A DNA stretch of 64,000 nt from Microtetraspora glauca (GTDB taxonomy: Bacteria; Actinomycetota; Actinomycetes; Streptomycetales; Streptomycetaceae), in NCBI GenBank assembly GCA_000721275.1, contig JOFO01000016.1:65678-129677 (forward strand). Reading direction: 5' to 3'. Positions within the stretch are counted from its first letter, which is position 1. Each line of letters begins with the position of its first letter. The notes under the pieces are model-generated. The model was given only the letters and a program-made list of their open reading frames with translations. It was not told the DNA's origin and searched no databases. Shown in pieces: positions 25,101-32,248 of the stretch. The translations under genes and the position numbers were made by a program.

Positions 25101-25247
25101 GCCGGCCTCCGCCTCGGCCCGCGTCTCCGTACCGGCCCGCGTCTCCGCGCCGTTCCCGGCCCGTGGCCGGGGTACGCCGGACGCCGGCCCGGCGCCGTGT
25201 CCGCCGGGGCCCTGCGCCGGGACGCGCGGCCCGTTCTCCTGCCCCAT
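22161..25247 (-). CDS. afsR: AfsR/SARP global regulator (DNA-binding, BTAD, NB-ARC ATPase, TPR)
   Basis: A 1028-residue transcription factor that is phosphorylated by AfsK and activates afsS and hence antibiotic production. Residues 1-65 are a low-complexity Ala/Glu/Thr/Arg extension. Then an OmpR-like winged helix (70-155: LRFGVLGPVRAWRDG, SPQQRALLAALLL, LRTYASRLRKVLG), a BTAD domain (about 160-305, with PLRERLRELLMLALYRSGRQ), an NB-ARC ATPase with P-loop GIGGVGKTT (366-374) and RRVLILLDNARD, and C-terminal TPR repeats (about 700-1000). Length compares with 993 for S. coelicolor AfsR, the excess being the N-terminal extension. Recalled AfsR sequence matches closely throughout. Confidence 0.9.
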   Translation of the reverse strand: MGQENGPRVPAQGPGGHGAGPASGVPRPRAGNGAETRAGTETRAEAEAGAETRAGATPAAGTPEDGTGLRFGVLGPVRAWRDGEPLATGSPQQRALLAALLLRGGRTATAAELIDALWGGEPPSQALAALRTYASRLRKVLGAEVLVSESGGYALRTTALDLTRARELAADADKLRAAGDRTAARARLAEALDLWDGEVLASVPGPYADTQRTRLEEWRLTLLETRVDIDLEIGAHAEAVSELTALTAAHPLRERLRELLMLALYRSGRQAEALAVYADTRRLLADELGVDPTPELSRLQQRILQGDAELARPVEEQTPAAAPVARPAQLPATVADFTGRAAFVRELGARLATAEGSVMAVSALAGIGGVGKTTLAVHVAHEARPHFPDGQLYVDLQGAGSRAAAPETVLGSFLRALGTPDSAIPDSLEDRAALYRSTLDGRRVLILLDNARDAAQIRPLLPGTAGCAALVTSRIRMVDLAGAHLVDLDVMSPEEALQLFTRIVGEERVRAEREAALDVVAACGFLPLAIRIAASRLAARRTWTVSVLAAKLADERRRLDELQAGDLAVKATFELGYGQLEPAQARAFRLLGLADGPDISLAAAAAVLDLPLWDAEDLLEALVDTSLLESAAPGRYRYHDLVRLYARACADRDEHPPTEKAAALSRLLDFYLSTAARVYAIERPGDRLVDHLEPTEYEGLAFTDRHDAQDWLYAESHCLLACVRQSAAAPTTLRRAVDLLWASLDLAESGANSKEYEAVATVLREAAARAGDTRAEGRAANTLAYVHHYQGRFDQADREAAEVTELSGSVDDRLPMCWAHNVRGAVALYQGRHQAGDHHFSLAIADFRNVGDRAGEASALCNLSRLRLAAGQREDAVRMAQQGAAMYDDMGHSLKGANGRYALGLALTENGQLDAAAGQLRDALGVFMESRQRLWEGMTLFRLAEVDIAARRYGAAAAGAEKALSVLRGIGGDWRRGNVLTVLGRALDALGQSGRARVCWQEALDIYEELGSPESAEVRGLLAERAAA
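25086..25147 (-). repeat. Repeats inside the afsR N-terminal extension
   Basis: GGCCCGCGTCTCCG occurs at 25086, 25116 and 25134. On the coding strand it gives three copies of ETRA in a disordered segment (residues about 34-54). Such repeats may vary in number between strains. Confidence 0.7.
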
Positions 25248-25342
25248 GGCTCCCCCTGCCCCTACCGGTGGTATCGCCCCGGAACAGTCTGCCTTGTCCG
25301 GAGGGAGCGCGTCAGCATCGGGGCGACCGTCGTGAAGGAGCT

Positions 25343-25397
25343 GTGACGGGCGGCGGCCGTCACGATAGCTGACGGTTCGTCAGATCAGCGCTACCGT
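25343..25397 (+). promoter_or_regulatory. Promoter region of the amidohydrolase with TGACG operator (site D)
   Basis: Site D, GCTGACGGTTCGTCAGA (25368-25384), has an exact TGACG-NNN-CGTCA core. Its left arm contains CTGACG (25369-25374), which with TACCGT (25392-25397) makes a -35/-10 pair 17 bp apart. Transcription would start about 25404, so the mRNA may be leaderless from the ATG at 25405. A wider palindrome TGACGG-N7-CCGTCA precedes it (25344-25362). Confidence 0.6.
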
Positions 25398-25404
25398 GAA
25401 GGAC

Positions 25405-26631
25405 ATGGAGACCCAGGAGACCTTCCCCAGGATCATCTCGGTGGACGACCACACCGTGGAGCCCGCGCACGTCTGGCGGGACCGGCTCCCGTCCCGGTAC
25501 CGCGACACCGGCCCCCGGATCGTCCGGGCCCCGCTGAAGGAGATGACCTTCCTCGGCGGCAGGTTCGCGCCCGTCATGGGCGCGCAGGGCGACGACGGGC
25601 CGGTCGGCGACTGGTGGGTCTACGAGGATCTGCACAGGCCCCTCACCCGGCTCGACACCGCCGTCGGCTACGACCGCGACGAGATACGCCTCGAAGTGAT
25701 CACGTACGAGCAGATGCGGCCCGGTTCCTTCTCCGTGCCGGACCGGCTCGCCGACATGGACGTCAACCACGTCCAGTCCGCGCTCTGCTTCCCGACCTTC
25801 CCGCGCTTCTGCGGCCAGACCTTCACCGAGGCGGCCGACCGCGAGCTCGGACTGCTCTGCGTCCGCGCGTACAACGACTGGATGGTCGAGGAGTGGTGCG
25901 GTCCCGAGGCGCGGGGCCGGCTGATCCCGCTGACCCTCGTCCCGCTGTGGGACCCGGAGCTGGCCGCCGCCGAGGTGCGGCGGAACGCGGCCCGGGGCGT
26001 GCGGGCGGTCGCCTTCTCCGAGATCCCGCCGCACCTGGGGCTGCCGTCGGTCCACACCGACCACTGGGACCCGTTCCTGCGGGCCTGCGACGAGACCGGC
26101 ACGGTCGTCGCGATGCACATCGGCTCGTCCAGCCGGATGCCGTCGACCTCCGCGGACGCCCCGCCCGCGGTCGGCTCCACGATCACCTTCGCCAACTGCT
26201 GCTTCTCGATGGTCGACTGGCTGATGAGCGGCAAGTTCGAGCGCTTCCCGAACCTGCGGATCATGTACGCCGAGGGCCAGATCGGGTGGATCCCGTACAT
26301 CCTGGAGCGGGCGGACGTGGTCTGGGAGGAGAACCGCGCCTGGGGCGGGGTCGCCGACAAGGTCACCCGGCCGCCGTCGGAGCTGTTCGCCGGGCACGTC
26401 TTCGGCTGCTTCTTCGACGACGCCTTCGGGCTGCGCAACCTCGACGCGATCGGCGCGGGGAACGTCCTGTACGAGACGGACTACCCGCACTCCGACTCCA
26501 CCTGGCCGAAGTCCCGGGAGGTCGGCGAGGCGCAGATGGGCCACCTGCCGCCGGACGTCGTCGAGCGGATCGTCCGCGGCAACGCCATCGACCTGCTGGG
26601 GCTGACGCCGGAGGGCCTCTGGAGGCCGTGA
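25405..26631 (+). CDS. Amidohydrolase family 2 (ACMSD-like) metal-dependent hydrolase/decarboxylase
   Basis: A 408-residue TIM-barrel amidohydrolase. Seen: an N-terminal ISVDDHTVEP, the variant of the metal-binding HxH strand found in this branch; ADMDVNHVQSALCFPTFPRF; VAMHIGSSS with the barrel His; FPNLRIMYAEGQIGWIPYILER; and YETDYPHSDSTWPKS with the catalytic Asp. Members hydrolyse or decarboxylate cyclic acids. The ATG at 25405 was chosen because the promoter predicted upstream would give a leaderless message; a GTG at 25396 is also in frame. It is divergent from afsR and under site D. Confidence 0.85.
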   Translation: METQETFPRIISVDDHTVEPAHVWRDRLPSRYRDTGPRIVRAPLKEMTFLGGRFAPVMGAQGDDGPVGDWWVYEDLHRPLTRLDTAVGYDRDEIRLEVITYEQMRPGSFSVPDRLADMDVNHVQSALCFPTFPRFCGQTFTEAADRELGLLCVRAYNDWMVEEWCGPEARGRLIPLTLVPLWDPELAAAEVRRNAARGVRAVAFSEIPPHLGLPSVHTDHWDPFLRACDETGTVVAMHIGSSSRMPSTSADAPPAVGSTITFANCCFSMVDWLMSGKFERFPNLRIMYAEGQIGWIPYILERADVVWEENRAWGGVADKVTRPPSELFAGHVFGCFFDDAFGLRNLDAIGAGNVLYETDYPHSDSTWPKSREVGEAQMGHLPPDVVERIVRGNAIDLLGLTPEGLWRP

Positions 26632-26684
26632 CGCGCGGGGGCGGGGCCGCACGTCACGCGCGGAGCGGCGGGCGCCGTCCCGGC

Positions 26685-27098
26685 CTATGCCCGGGCGTCC
26701 CGGACGTTGTGCTCGCTCAGGTCGGGCGCATGCCGGGCGACGGTCCGGTAGTCGTCATCGTCGTGGAGGACGGTCAGTCCGTGGTGAGCGGCGGTGGCCG
26801 CGATGATCAGGTCGACGGCCGAGGCGCTCCGGTGCTCGCCGGCTTTCGCCATCCGGCGCTGTACGGAGTCGATCCAGCGGCCGGCGTTCTTGGGCACCGC
26901 GACATCGGGGTAGAGCTCGGTGAACATCTCGGCGATCTCGTCGTACTCGCGGCCGTTCCGGGCGCTGTGCAGGAATGCGGCGCGCTGGGGATAGCACGAC
27001 GCGATCGACTCGGCGTCGATGGCGTCGTACCAGGCCGACTGGAGTGCGGGGTCACCGAGCAGCCGGACGAGTCCGGACGTGTCGAGAAGGTAGATCAC
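26685..27098 (-). CDS. PIN-domain ribonuclease, VapC-like toxin
   Basis: A 137-residue PIN-domain protein. Asp6 in MIYLLDTSGLVRLL, Asp96 in SAVDLIIAATAAHHG, and the acidic run at 113-116 (LHDDDDY) are the expected metal ligands. The second acidic residue usually near position 40 is not obvious; that region reads SCYPQRAAF. VapC toxins cut tRNA or rRNA. It overlaps the upstream antitoxin gene by 4 bp (ATGA), the standard VapBC layout. Confidence 0.86.
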   Translation of the reverse strand: MIYLLDTSGLVRLLGDPALQSAWYDAIDAESIASCYPQRAAFLHSARNGREYDEIAEMFTELYPDVAVPKNAGRWIDSVQRRMAKAGEHRSASAVDLIIAATAAHHGLTVLHDDDDYRTVARHAPDLSEHNVRDARA

Positions 27099-27316
27099 CC
27101 TGCGTCCTTCTCGGCCCGGTGCCGCCGCTCGGCGTCCTCGACCGCCCCCCAGTGGCGCGCCCGCTCGAAGTGGCGACCGATGCGTGCCGCGCGCTCCTGG
27201 CGGTCGGCGTAGAACCGAAGGGCCAGGTTGACGGCCTCCTTCTTGGTCCGCGCCTTGGACAGGGCCATGGCCCGCTCCAGCGCGTCCTCGTCTATGTCGA
27301 TCTGGGTCACAGCCAT
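27095..27316 (-). CDS. VapB-like antitoxin (ribbon-helix-helix)
   Basis: A 73-residue protein starting at the ATG at 27316, preceded by GGAGGG. The N-terminal MAVTQIDIDEDALERAMAL and KTKKEAVNLALRFY-like helix (TKKEAVNLAL) form the ribbon-helix-helix typical of VapB antitoxins of type II systems. The charged tail (RHFERARHWGAVEDAERR) would occupy the toxin. Coupled with vapC through ATGA. Confidence 0.84.
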   Translation of the reverse strand: MAVTQIDIDEDALERAMALSKARTKKEAVNLALRFYADRQERAARIGRHFERARHWGAVEDAERRHRAEKDAG

Positions 27317-27342
27317 GCCGGGCCCTCCGCTCTGTGGGTCAT

Positions 27343-27358
27343 GTACATAGAACTGTAC
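27343..27358. promoter_or_regulatory. Candidate VapB operator
   Basis: GTACATAGAACTGTAC: arms GTACA and TGTAC read on the minus strand with a 6-bp centre, 27 bp before the antitoxin start. It is AT-rich against its surroundings and is placed for autoregulation of the VapBC-like pair. Confidence 0.5.
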
Positions 27359-27401
27359 TCCTTCCACATGTCGCCTGCGCGGCGATGCGACGGACCCCTT
27401 G

Positions 27402-27459
27402 TCTGATGACCCGTCAGGCGCCAGCATGGCCCCGGCACCGTAACTGACGATGCGTCAGA
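27402..27459. promoter_or_regulatory. Two TGACG-type palindromes (sites E and F)
   Basis: E is TCTGATGACCCGTCAGG (27402-27418, one core mismatch). F is ACTGACGATGCGTCAGA (27443-27459, exact core). Both lie upstream of the luciferase-like gene; F ends 14 bp before its start codon and just before the GGAGGGGG ribosome binding site. Two sites 41 bp apart may let a dimer pair bind cooperatively. Confidence 0.66.
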
Positions 27460-27473
27460 AGGAGGGGGTCCCC

Positions 27474-28391
27474 ATGGTGGTCTACGGGATGCAGCTGCCC
27501 GTCCAGTCGCAGTCCGCGCTCTACGCCGAGCCGTGGGAGGCCGCCGCCGGCCCCGCCGACCTGCTGGCCGTGGCCCGGGCGGCCGACGCGCACGGCTTCG
27601 CGTACGTCGCCTGCTGCGACCACGTGGCCGTCCCGCGCCGGCTCGCCGCCGGGATGGGCACCGTCTGGTACGACCCCGTCGCCACCCTCTCCTTCCTGGC
27701 CGCCGCCACCGAGCGGGTCCGGCTGCTGTCGCACGTCGCCGTCGTCGGGCTGCGGCACCCGCTGGTCACCGCCAAGGCGTACGCGACCGTCGACCACCTC
27801 TCCGGCGGCCGGCTGGTCCTCGGGGTGGGTGCGGGGCACGTGCGGGAGGAGTTCGACGCGGTCGGGGCGGACTTCGCGAGGCGCGGCGCGGTCCTCGACG
27901 AGACGATCGACGCGCTGCGGGCGGCGCTCGGCCCGGAGGAGTACCCGGAGCACCTGGGGGAGCGGTTCGCCTTCAAGGACCTCGGGCAGCGGCCCCGGCC
28001 CGGGCAGGAGCGGGTCCCCGTCTGGGTGGGCGGCTCGTCGCCTGCGGCGGTGCGGCGGGCCGCGCTGAAGGGCGACGGCTGGCTGCCGCAGGGCGACCCG
28101 CGGGACGTGCTGGCGCGCCGGATCGAGCGGATCCGGCGGCTGCGCGAGGAGGCCGGGCTCACCGGGCCCTTCACGTGCGGGGCGATCGCCGAGCCGCTGT
28201 ACGTGGGCGCCCCCGGCTGGGACGTCGGGCGCCGCACGCTGGCCGGTCCGCCGGAGGAGCTGGCGGCCTCGCTCCGGGAGTACGGGGCGATGGGCGTCGG
28301 CCAGGTCCAGGTGCGGTTCCGCAGCCGGAGCCGTACCGAACTCGTCGACCAGATGGCGGCCTTCGCCGAGGGGGTCGCCCCGCACCTGTAG
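27474..28391 (+). CDS. LLM class oxidoreductase, probably F420-dependent
   Basis: A 305-residue luciferase-like monooxygenase fold protein. Seen: [70 protein letters not shown] (the family core; [13 protein letters not shown] is its signature), and VPVWVGGSSPAAVRRAAL. Family members use F420 or FMN for hydride transfer. The ATG at 27474 was chosen because GGAGGGGG lies upstream; the earlier ATG at 27450 falls inside operator F. It is followed 11 bp later by the SDR gene, forming an operon under sites E and F. Confidence 0.86.
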   Translation: MVVYGMQLPVQSQSALYAEPWEAAAGPADLLAVARAADAHGFAYVACCDHVAVPRRLAAGMGTVWYDPVATLSFLAAATERVRLLSHVAVVGLRHPLVTAKAYATVDHLSGGRLVLGVGAGHVREEFDAVGADFARRGAVLDETIDALRAALGPEEYPEHLGERFAFKDLGQRPRPGQERVPVWVGGSSPAAVRRAALKGDGWLPQGDPRDVLARRIERIRRLREEAGLTGPFTCGAIAEPLYVGAPGWDVGRRTLAGPPEELAASLREYGAMGVGQVQVRFRSRSRTELVDQMAAFAEGVAPHL

Positions 28392-28402
28392 GGAGTGGGC
28401 GC

Positions 28403-29164
28403 ATGGGCAAGCTGGACGGGCGGGTCGCGATCGTCACGGGGGCCGCGCGCGGGCAGGGCGCGCAGGAGGCGCGGCTGTTCGCCGCCGAGGGGGCGAGGGT
28501 CGTCCTGGCCGACGTGCTCGACGGCCCGGGGGAGGCCCTGGCGAAGGAGCTGGGGGAGGAGCGGGCCGCGTACGTCCACCTGGACGTGACCCGCGAGGAG
28601 GAGTGGACGGCGGCCGTGGCGGCGGCGAAGGAACGGTTCGGGCGGATCGACGCCCTGGTCAACAACGCCGGCGTGCTCCGCTTCAACGACCTGCTCGCCA
28701 CCCCGCTGGAGGAGTTCCAGGCGGTCGTCTCGGTCAACCAGACCGGCTGCTTCCTGGGCATCCGGACGGTGGCCCCGGAGATCGCGGCGGCCGGCGGCGG
28801 CACGATCGTCAACACCGCCTCGTACACGGGCCTGACCGGGATGGCCGGGGTCGGCGCCTACGCGGCCTCCAAGCACGCCGTGCTCGGCCTGACCCGGGTG
28901 GCGGCGCTGGAGCTGGCCCCGCGGGGCATCCGGGTCAACGCGGTCTGCCCCGGCGCGATCGACACCGCGATGAGCAACCCGGAGGGCGTCGACCCGGCCG
29001 CCACCGGCGAGCTGTACCGCAGGCTGGTGCCGCTCGGCCGGATCGGCCGCCCGGAGGAGGTGGCGGCCCTCGCCCTCTTCCTGACCTCGGACGACTCCTC
29101 GTACGTGACCGGCCAGCCGTTCGTGATCGACGGCGGCTGGCTGGCCGGCGTCTCCCTGTTCTGA
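28403..29164 (+). CDS. SDR family NAD(P)-dependent dehydrogenase
   Basis: A 253-residue classical short-chain dehydrogenase, hydroxysteroid dehydrogenase-like. Cofactor motif TGAARGQG (residues 12-19), LDVTREE after strand 3 with LADVLD acid for NAD preference, NNAG, catalytic Ser in NTASYTG and Tyr/Lys in YAASK, and the C-terminal PGAIDTAM and VIDGGWLAG. It would oxidise a hydroxyl group to a ketone in the cytoplasm. It follows the LLM gene by 11 bp with GGGAGTGGG as ribosome binding site. Confidence 0.9.
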   Translation: MGKLDGRVAIVTGAARGQGAQEARLFAAEGARVVLADVLDGPGEALAKELGEERAAYVHLDVTREEEWTAAVAAAKERFGRIDALVNNAGVLRFNDLLATPLEEFQAVVSVNQTGCFLGIRTVAPEIAAAGGGTIVNTASYTGLTGMAGVGAYAASKHAVLGLTRVAALELAPRGIRVNAVCPGAIDTAMSNPEGVDPAATGELYRRLVPLGRIGRPEEVAALALFLTSDDSSYVTGQPFVIDGGWLAGVSLF

Positions 29165-29169
29165 GCGTA

Positions 29170-29231
29170 TCTGACGAGCCGTCAGGTATTGACACCGTGC
29201 GGCGCGTCCAAGAATCTGACGGAACGTCAGA
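29170..29231 (+). promoter_or_regulatory. Promoter bracketed by two TGACG operators (sites G and H)
   Basis: G is TCTGACGAGCCGTCAGG (29170-29186). TTGACA follows at 29189-29194, a perfect -35. With a 17-bp spacer the -10 is GAATCT (29212-29217). H is TCTGACGGAACGTCAGA (29215-29231), a perfect palindrome that covers the -10 end and the transcription start. This is the clearest repressor-promoter layout in the window. Confidence 0.72.
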
Positions 29232-29254
29232 AACTCACGAGGAAGGTGACTTCC

Positions 29255-30379
29255 GTGGAATTCGGGATCTTCGTACAGGGATACGTCGGCAAGCGCGCCG
29301 AGACCGATCCCGAAGCCGAGCACAAGGCCCTCATGGAGGAGACCGAGTACGTCATCCAGGCCGACAGGTCGAACTTCAAGTACGCCTGGGCCTCCGAACA
29401 CCACTTCCTGGAGGAGTACTCGCACCTCTCGGCCAACGACGTCTACCTGGGCTACCTCGCCCACGCCACCGAGCGCATCCACCTCGGCTCCGGGATCTTC
29501 AACCCGCTCGCCCCGGTCAACCACCCGGTCAAGGTCGCCGAGAAGGTCGCCATGCTCGACCACCTCTCCGCCGGCCGCTTCGAGTTCGGCTCCGGCCGCG
29601 GCGCCGGCTCCCACGAGATCCTCGGCTTCTTCCCGGGCATCACCGACATGAACCACACCAAGGAACTCTGGGAGGAGACCATCGCCGAGTTCCCCAAGAT
29701 GTGGCTCCAGGACGAGTACCAGGGCTTCCAGGGCAAGCACTGGTCCCTCCCGCCCCGCAAGATCCTCCCCAAGCCGTACGGCGCCTCCCACCCCGCCATG
29801 TGGTACGCCGCCGGCTCCCCGTCCTCCTACGCCATGGCCGGGAGGTTGGGCCTCGGCGTCCTCGGCTTCAGCGTCCAGAAGGTCTCCGACATGGAATGGG
29901 TCGTCGAGTCCTACAAGAACGCGATCAAGGAGGCCAGGGCGGTCGGCGACTTCGTCAACGACAACGTCATGGTGACGTCGACGGCGATCTGCGCCGAGAC
30001 CCACGACAAGGCCGTCGAGATCGCCGTCGGCGGCGGACTGAACTACCTCCAGTCGCTGCTCTTCCGCTACCACGACACCTTCCCCCGGCCCGAGGGCGTC
30101 CCCGAGTGGCCCGAACTCCTCCCCGAGTACTCCGCCGAGATCATCGAACTCCTCATCGCCGAGGAGCTGATGATCTGCGGCGACCCCTCGGAGGTCCTCG
30201 CCCAGTGCCGCCGCTGGGAGCAGGCCGGCGCCGACCAGCTCTCCTTCGGGCTCCCGATCGGGATCTCCTACGAGGACACGATGAACACGATCAAGCTGAT
30301 CGGCGAACACGTGATCCCCCAGATCGACACGGACCCCGTCCACCGCACCACCCGCTTCCGCCACGCCGCCTCCGCCTAG
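29255..30379 (+). CDS. LLM class flavin-dependent oxidoreductase (bacterial luciferase-like)
   Basis: A 374-residue luciferase-like protein. Seen: MEFGIFVQGYVGKR, FKYAWASEHHFLEEYSHLSAND (EHHF is the typical active-site strand), IHLGSGIFNPLAPVNHPVKVAEKVAMLDHLSAGRFEFGSGRGAG, and ERA-type C-terminal helices with LLPEYSAEIIELLIAEELMICGDP. The length and EHHF motif fit the FMN-dependent two-component monooxygenase branch more than the shorter F420 enzymes. The GTG at 29255 has GAGGAAGG upstream; the ATG at 29189 is inside the -35 region. Lower in GC wobble extremes than neighbours but otherwise normal. Under sites G and H. Confidence 0.86.
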   Translation: MEFGIFVQGYVGKRAETDPEAEHKALMEETEYVIQADRSNFKYAWASEHHFLEEYSHLSANDVYLGYLAHATERIHLGSGIFNPLAPVNHPVKVAEKVAMLDHLSAGRFEFGSGRGAGSHEILGFFPGITDMNHTKELWEETIAEFPKMWLQDEYQGFQGKHWSLPPRKILPKPYGASHPAMWYAAGSPSSYAMAGRLGLGVLGFSVQKVSDMEWVVESYKNAIKEARAVGDFVNDNVMVTSTAICAETHDKAVEIAVGGGLNYLQSLLFRYHDTFPRPEGVPEWPELLPEYSAEIIELLIAEELMICGDPSEVLAQCRRWEQAGADQLSFGLPIGISYEDTMNTIKLIGEHVIPQIDTDPVHRTTRFRHAASA

Positions 30380-30520
30380 GCGCCTGGCCCCACGACGGCG
30401 CCCAGAAGCGCGAGGCGTTCGGCTTCCCGGGCCGGCGTCTCGTCACCCGCCCCGGCCGGCGGCCGTTCCGCGGCGGCTCCGGCCGGGGCCCACGCGTGGC
30501 CCAGGACAGAAAGGGACGTC

Positions 30521-32248
30521 ATGCTCGACCACCTCATCAGGGGCGCCACCGTCGTGGACGGCACCGGCGCCCCCGCCCGCGTCGCCGACGTCGGCATCCG
30601 CGACGGCCGCATCGTGCTCCCGCCCCCCGGGGCGGAAGCCCGTACCACCGAGGACGCCACCGGACTCGTCCTCGCGCCCGGCTTCGTCGACCCCCACACC
30701 CACTACGACGCCCAGCTGTTCTGGGACCCGTACGCCACCCCCTCCATGAACCACGGCGTCACCACCGTCGCCGGCGGCAACTGCGGCTTCACCCTCGCCC
30801 CGCTCCACCCCGACCGGCCGGAGGACGCCGACTACACCCGCCGCATGATGGCCAAGGTCGAGGGCATGGCCCTCAAGGCCCTGGAGGAGGGCGTCGACTG
30901 GAGCTGGTCGAGCTTCGGCGAGTACCTCGACGCGCTGGAGGGACGGATCGCCGTCAACGCCGGCTTCATGGTCGGCCACTGCGCCCTGCGCCGCTACGTG
31001 ATGGGCGAGGCCGCCGTCGGCGGGCCCGCCACCCCCGAGCAGCTGGAACGGATGACCGCCCTCCTCAAGGACGCCATGGCGGCCGGCGCCTGGGGCCTGT
31101 CCACCACCCAGTCGTCCACCCACTCCGACGGCGACGGCGTCCCCGTCGCCTCCCGGCACGCGAGCCCCGCCGAGCTGATCGCCCTCGCGAAGGCCGTCGG
31201 CGAACACGAGGGCACCCAGCTGGAGGCGATCCTCGCGGGCTGCCTCGACCAGTTCACCGACGACGAGATCGACCTCTTCGTCGAGATGACCGCCGCCGCC
31301 GGCCGGCCCCTCAACTGGAACGTCCTCACCATCGACGCCGCCGTCCCCGAACGCGTCCCCCGCCAGCTCACCGCCTCCGAACGGGCCCGCAAGTCCGGCG
31401 GCCGGATCGTCGCCCTCACCATGCCGATCCTCACCCCCATGAACATGTCCCTCGGCACCTTCTGCGCCCTCAACCTCATCCCCGGCTGGGGCGAGATCCT
31501 GGGCCTGCCCGTCCCCGAGCGGATCGCGAAGCTCCGCGACCCGGAGGTGCGCGCCGGGATGCTGCGCCGCGCCGACTCCCGGGAGGCCGGCGTCTTCCGC
31601 CGGCTCGCGGACTTCGGCCGGTACGTCATCGGCGACACGTACAGCCCCGAGAACGACGGCCTGACCGGCCGGATCGTGCGGGACGTCGCCGCCGAACGCG
31701 GCCAGGACCCCTTCCAGTGCCTCGTCGAGATCTGCGCCGAGGACGACCTGCGGACCGTCCTGTGGCCGATGCCCACCGACAACGACCCGGCCTCCTGGGC
31801 GCTGCGCGCCGAGACCTGGCAGCACGAGGACGTGATGCTCGGCGGCTCCGACGCCGGCGCCCACCTGGACCGCATGTGCGGAGCCCCGTACACGACCCGC
31901 TTCCTCGGCGACTGCCTGCGCGGCCGGAAGCTGGTGCCGCTGGAGCGGGCCGTGCGGATGCTCAGCGACGACCCGGCCCGGCTCTTCGGGCTCCGCGAGC
32001 GCGGCCGGATCGCCGACGGCCACCACGCCGACCTGGTCCTCTTCGACCCCGAGCGGATCGACGCCGGCCCGGCGACCCTCGTCCACGACCTGCCCGGCGG
32101 CAGCCCGCGCCTGGACTCCCGGGCCGTCGGAATCGTCTCCGTCCGCGTGAACGGCGTGGAGACCGTCCGCGACGACCGGGTGACCGGCGCCGTTCCCGGC
32201 CGGGTGCTGCGCTCCGGCCGCGACACGAGGACGGTGAGCACCCGGTGA
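30521..32248 (+). CDS. N-acyl-D-amino-acid deacylase family amidohydrolase
   Basis: A 575-residue amidohydrolase of the D-aminoacylase type. Seen: MLDHLIRGATVVDGTGAPARVADVGIRDGRI, the N-terminal beta sandwich; GFVDPHTHYDAQLFWDP with the metal-binding HxH; NHGVTTVAGGNCGFTLAP; MVGHCALRRYVMG; GGSDAGAHLDRMCGAPYTTRFL with the catalytic Asp region; and ADGHHADLVLFDPERI near the end. The natural substrate may be a cyclic amide or lactone rather than an N-acyl amino acid, as this family is broad. The ATG follows GAAAGGGA. It lies 141 bp after the LLM gene and overlaps the next gene by 4 bp (GTGA). Confidence 0.85.
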   Translation: MLDHLIRGATVVDGTGAPARVADVGIRDGRIVLPPPGAEARTTEDATGLVLAPGFVDPHTHYDAQLFWDPYATPSMNHGVTTVAGGNCGFTLAPLHPDRPEDADYTRRMMAKVEGMALKALEEGVDWSWSSFGEYLDALEGRIAVNAGFMVGHCALRRYVMGEAAVGGPATPEQLERMTALLKDAMAAGAWGLSTTQSSTHSDGDGVPVASRHASPAELIALAKAVGEHEGTQLEAILAGCLDQFTDDEIDLFVEMTAAAGRPLNWNVLTIDAAVPERVPRQLTASERARKSGGRIVALTMPILTPMNMSLGTFCALNLIPGWGEILGLPVPERIAKLRDPEVRAGMLRRADSREAGVFRRLADFGRYVIGDTYSPENDGLTGRIVRDVAAERGQDPFQCLVEICAEDDLRTVLWPMPTDNDPASWALRAETWQHEDVMLGGSDAGAHLDRMCGAPYTTRFLGDCLRGRKLVPLERAVRMLSDDPARLFGLRERGRIADGHHADLVLFDPERIDAGPATLVHDLPGGSPRLDSRAVGIVSVRVNGVETVRDDRVTGAVPGRVLRSGRDTRTVSTR

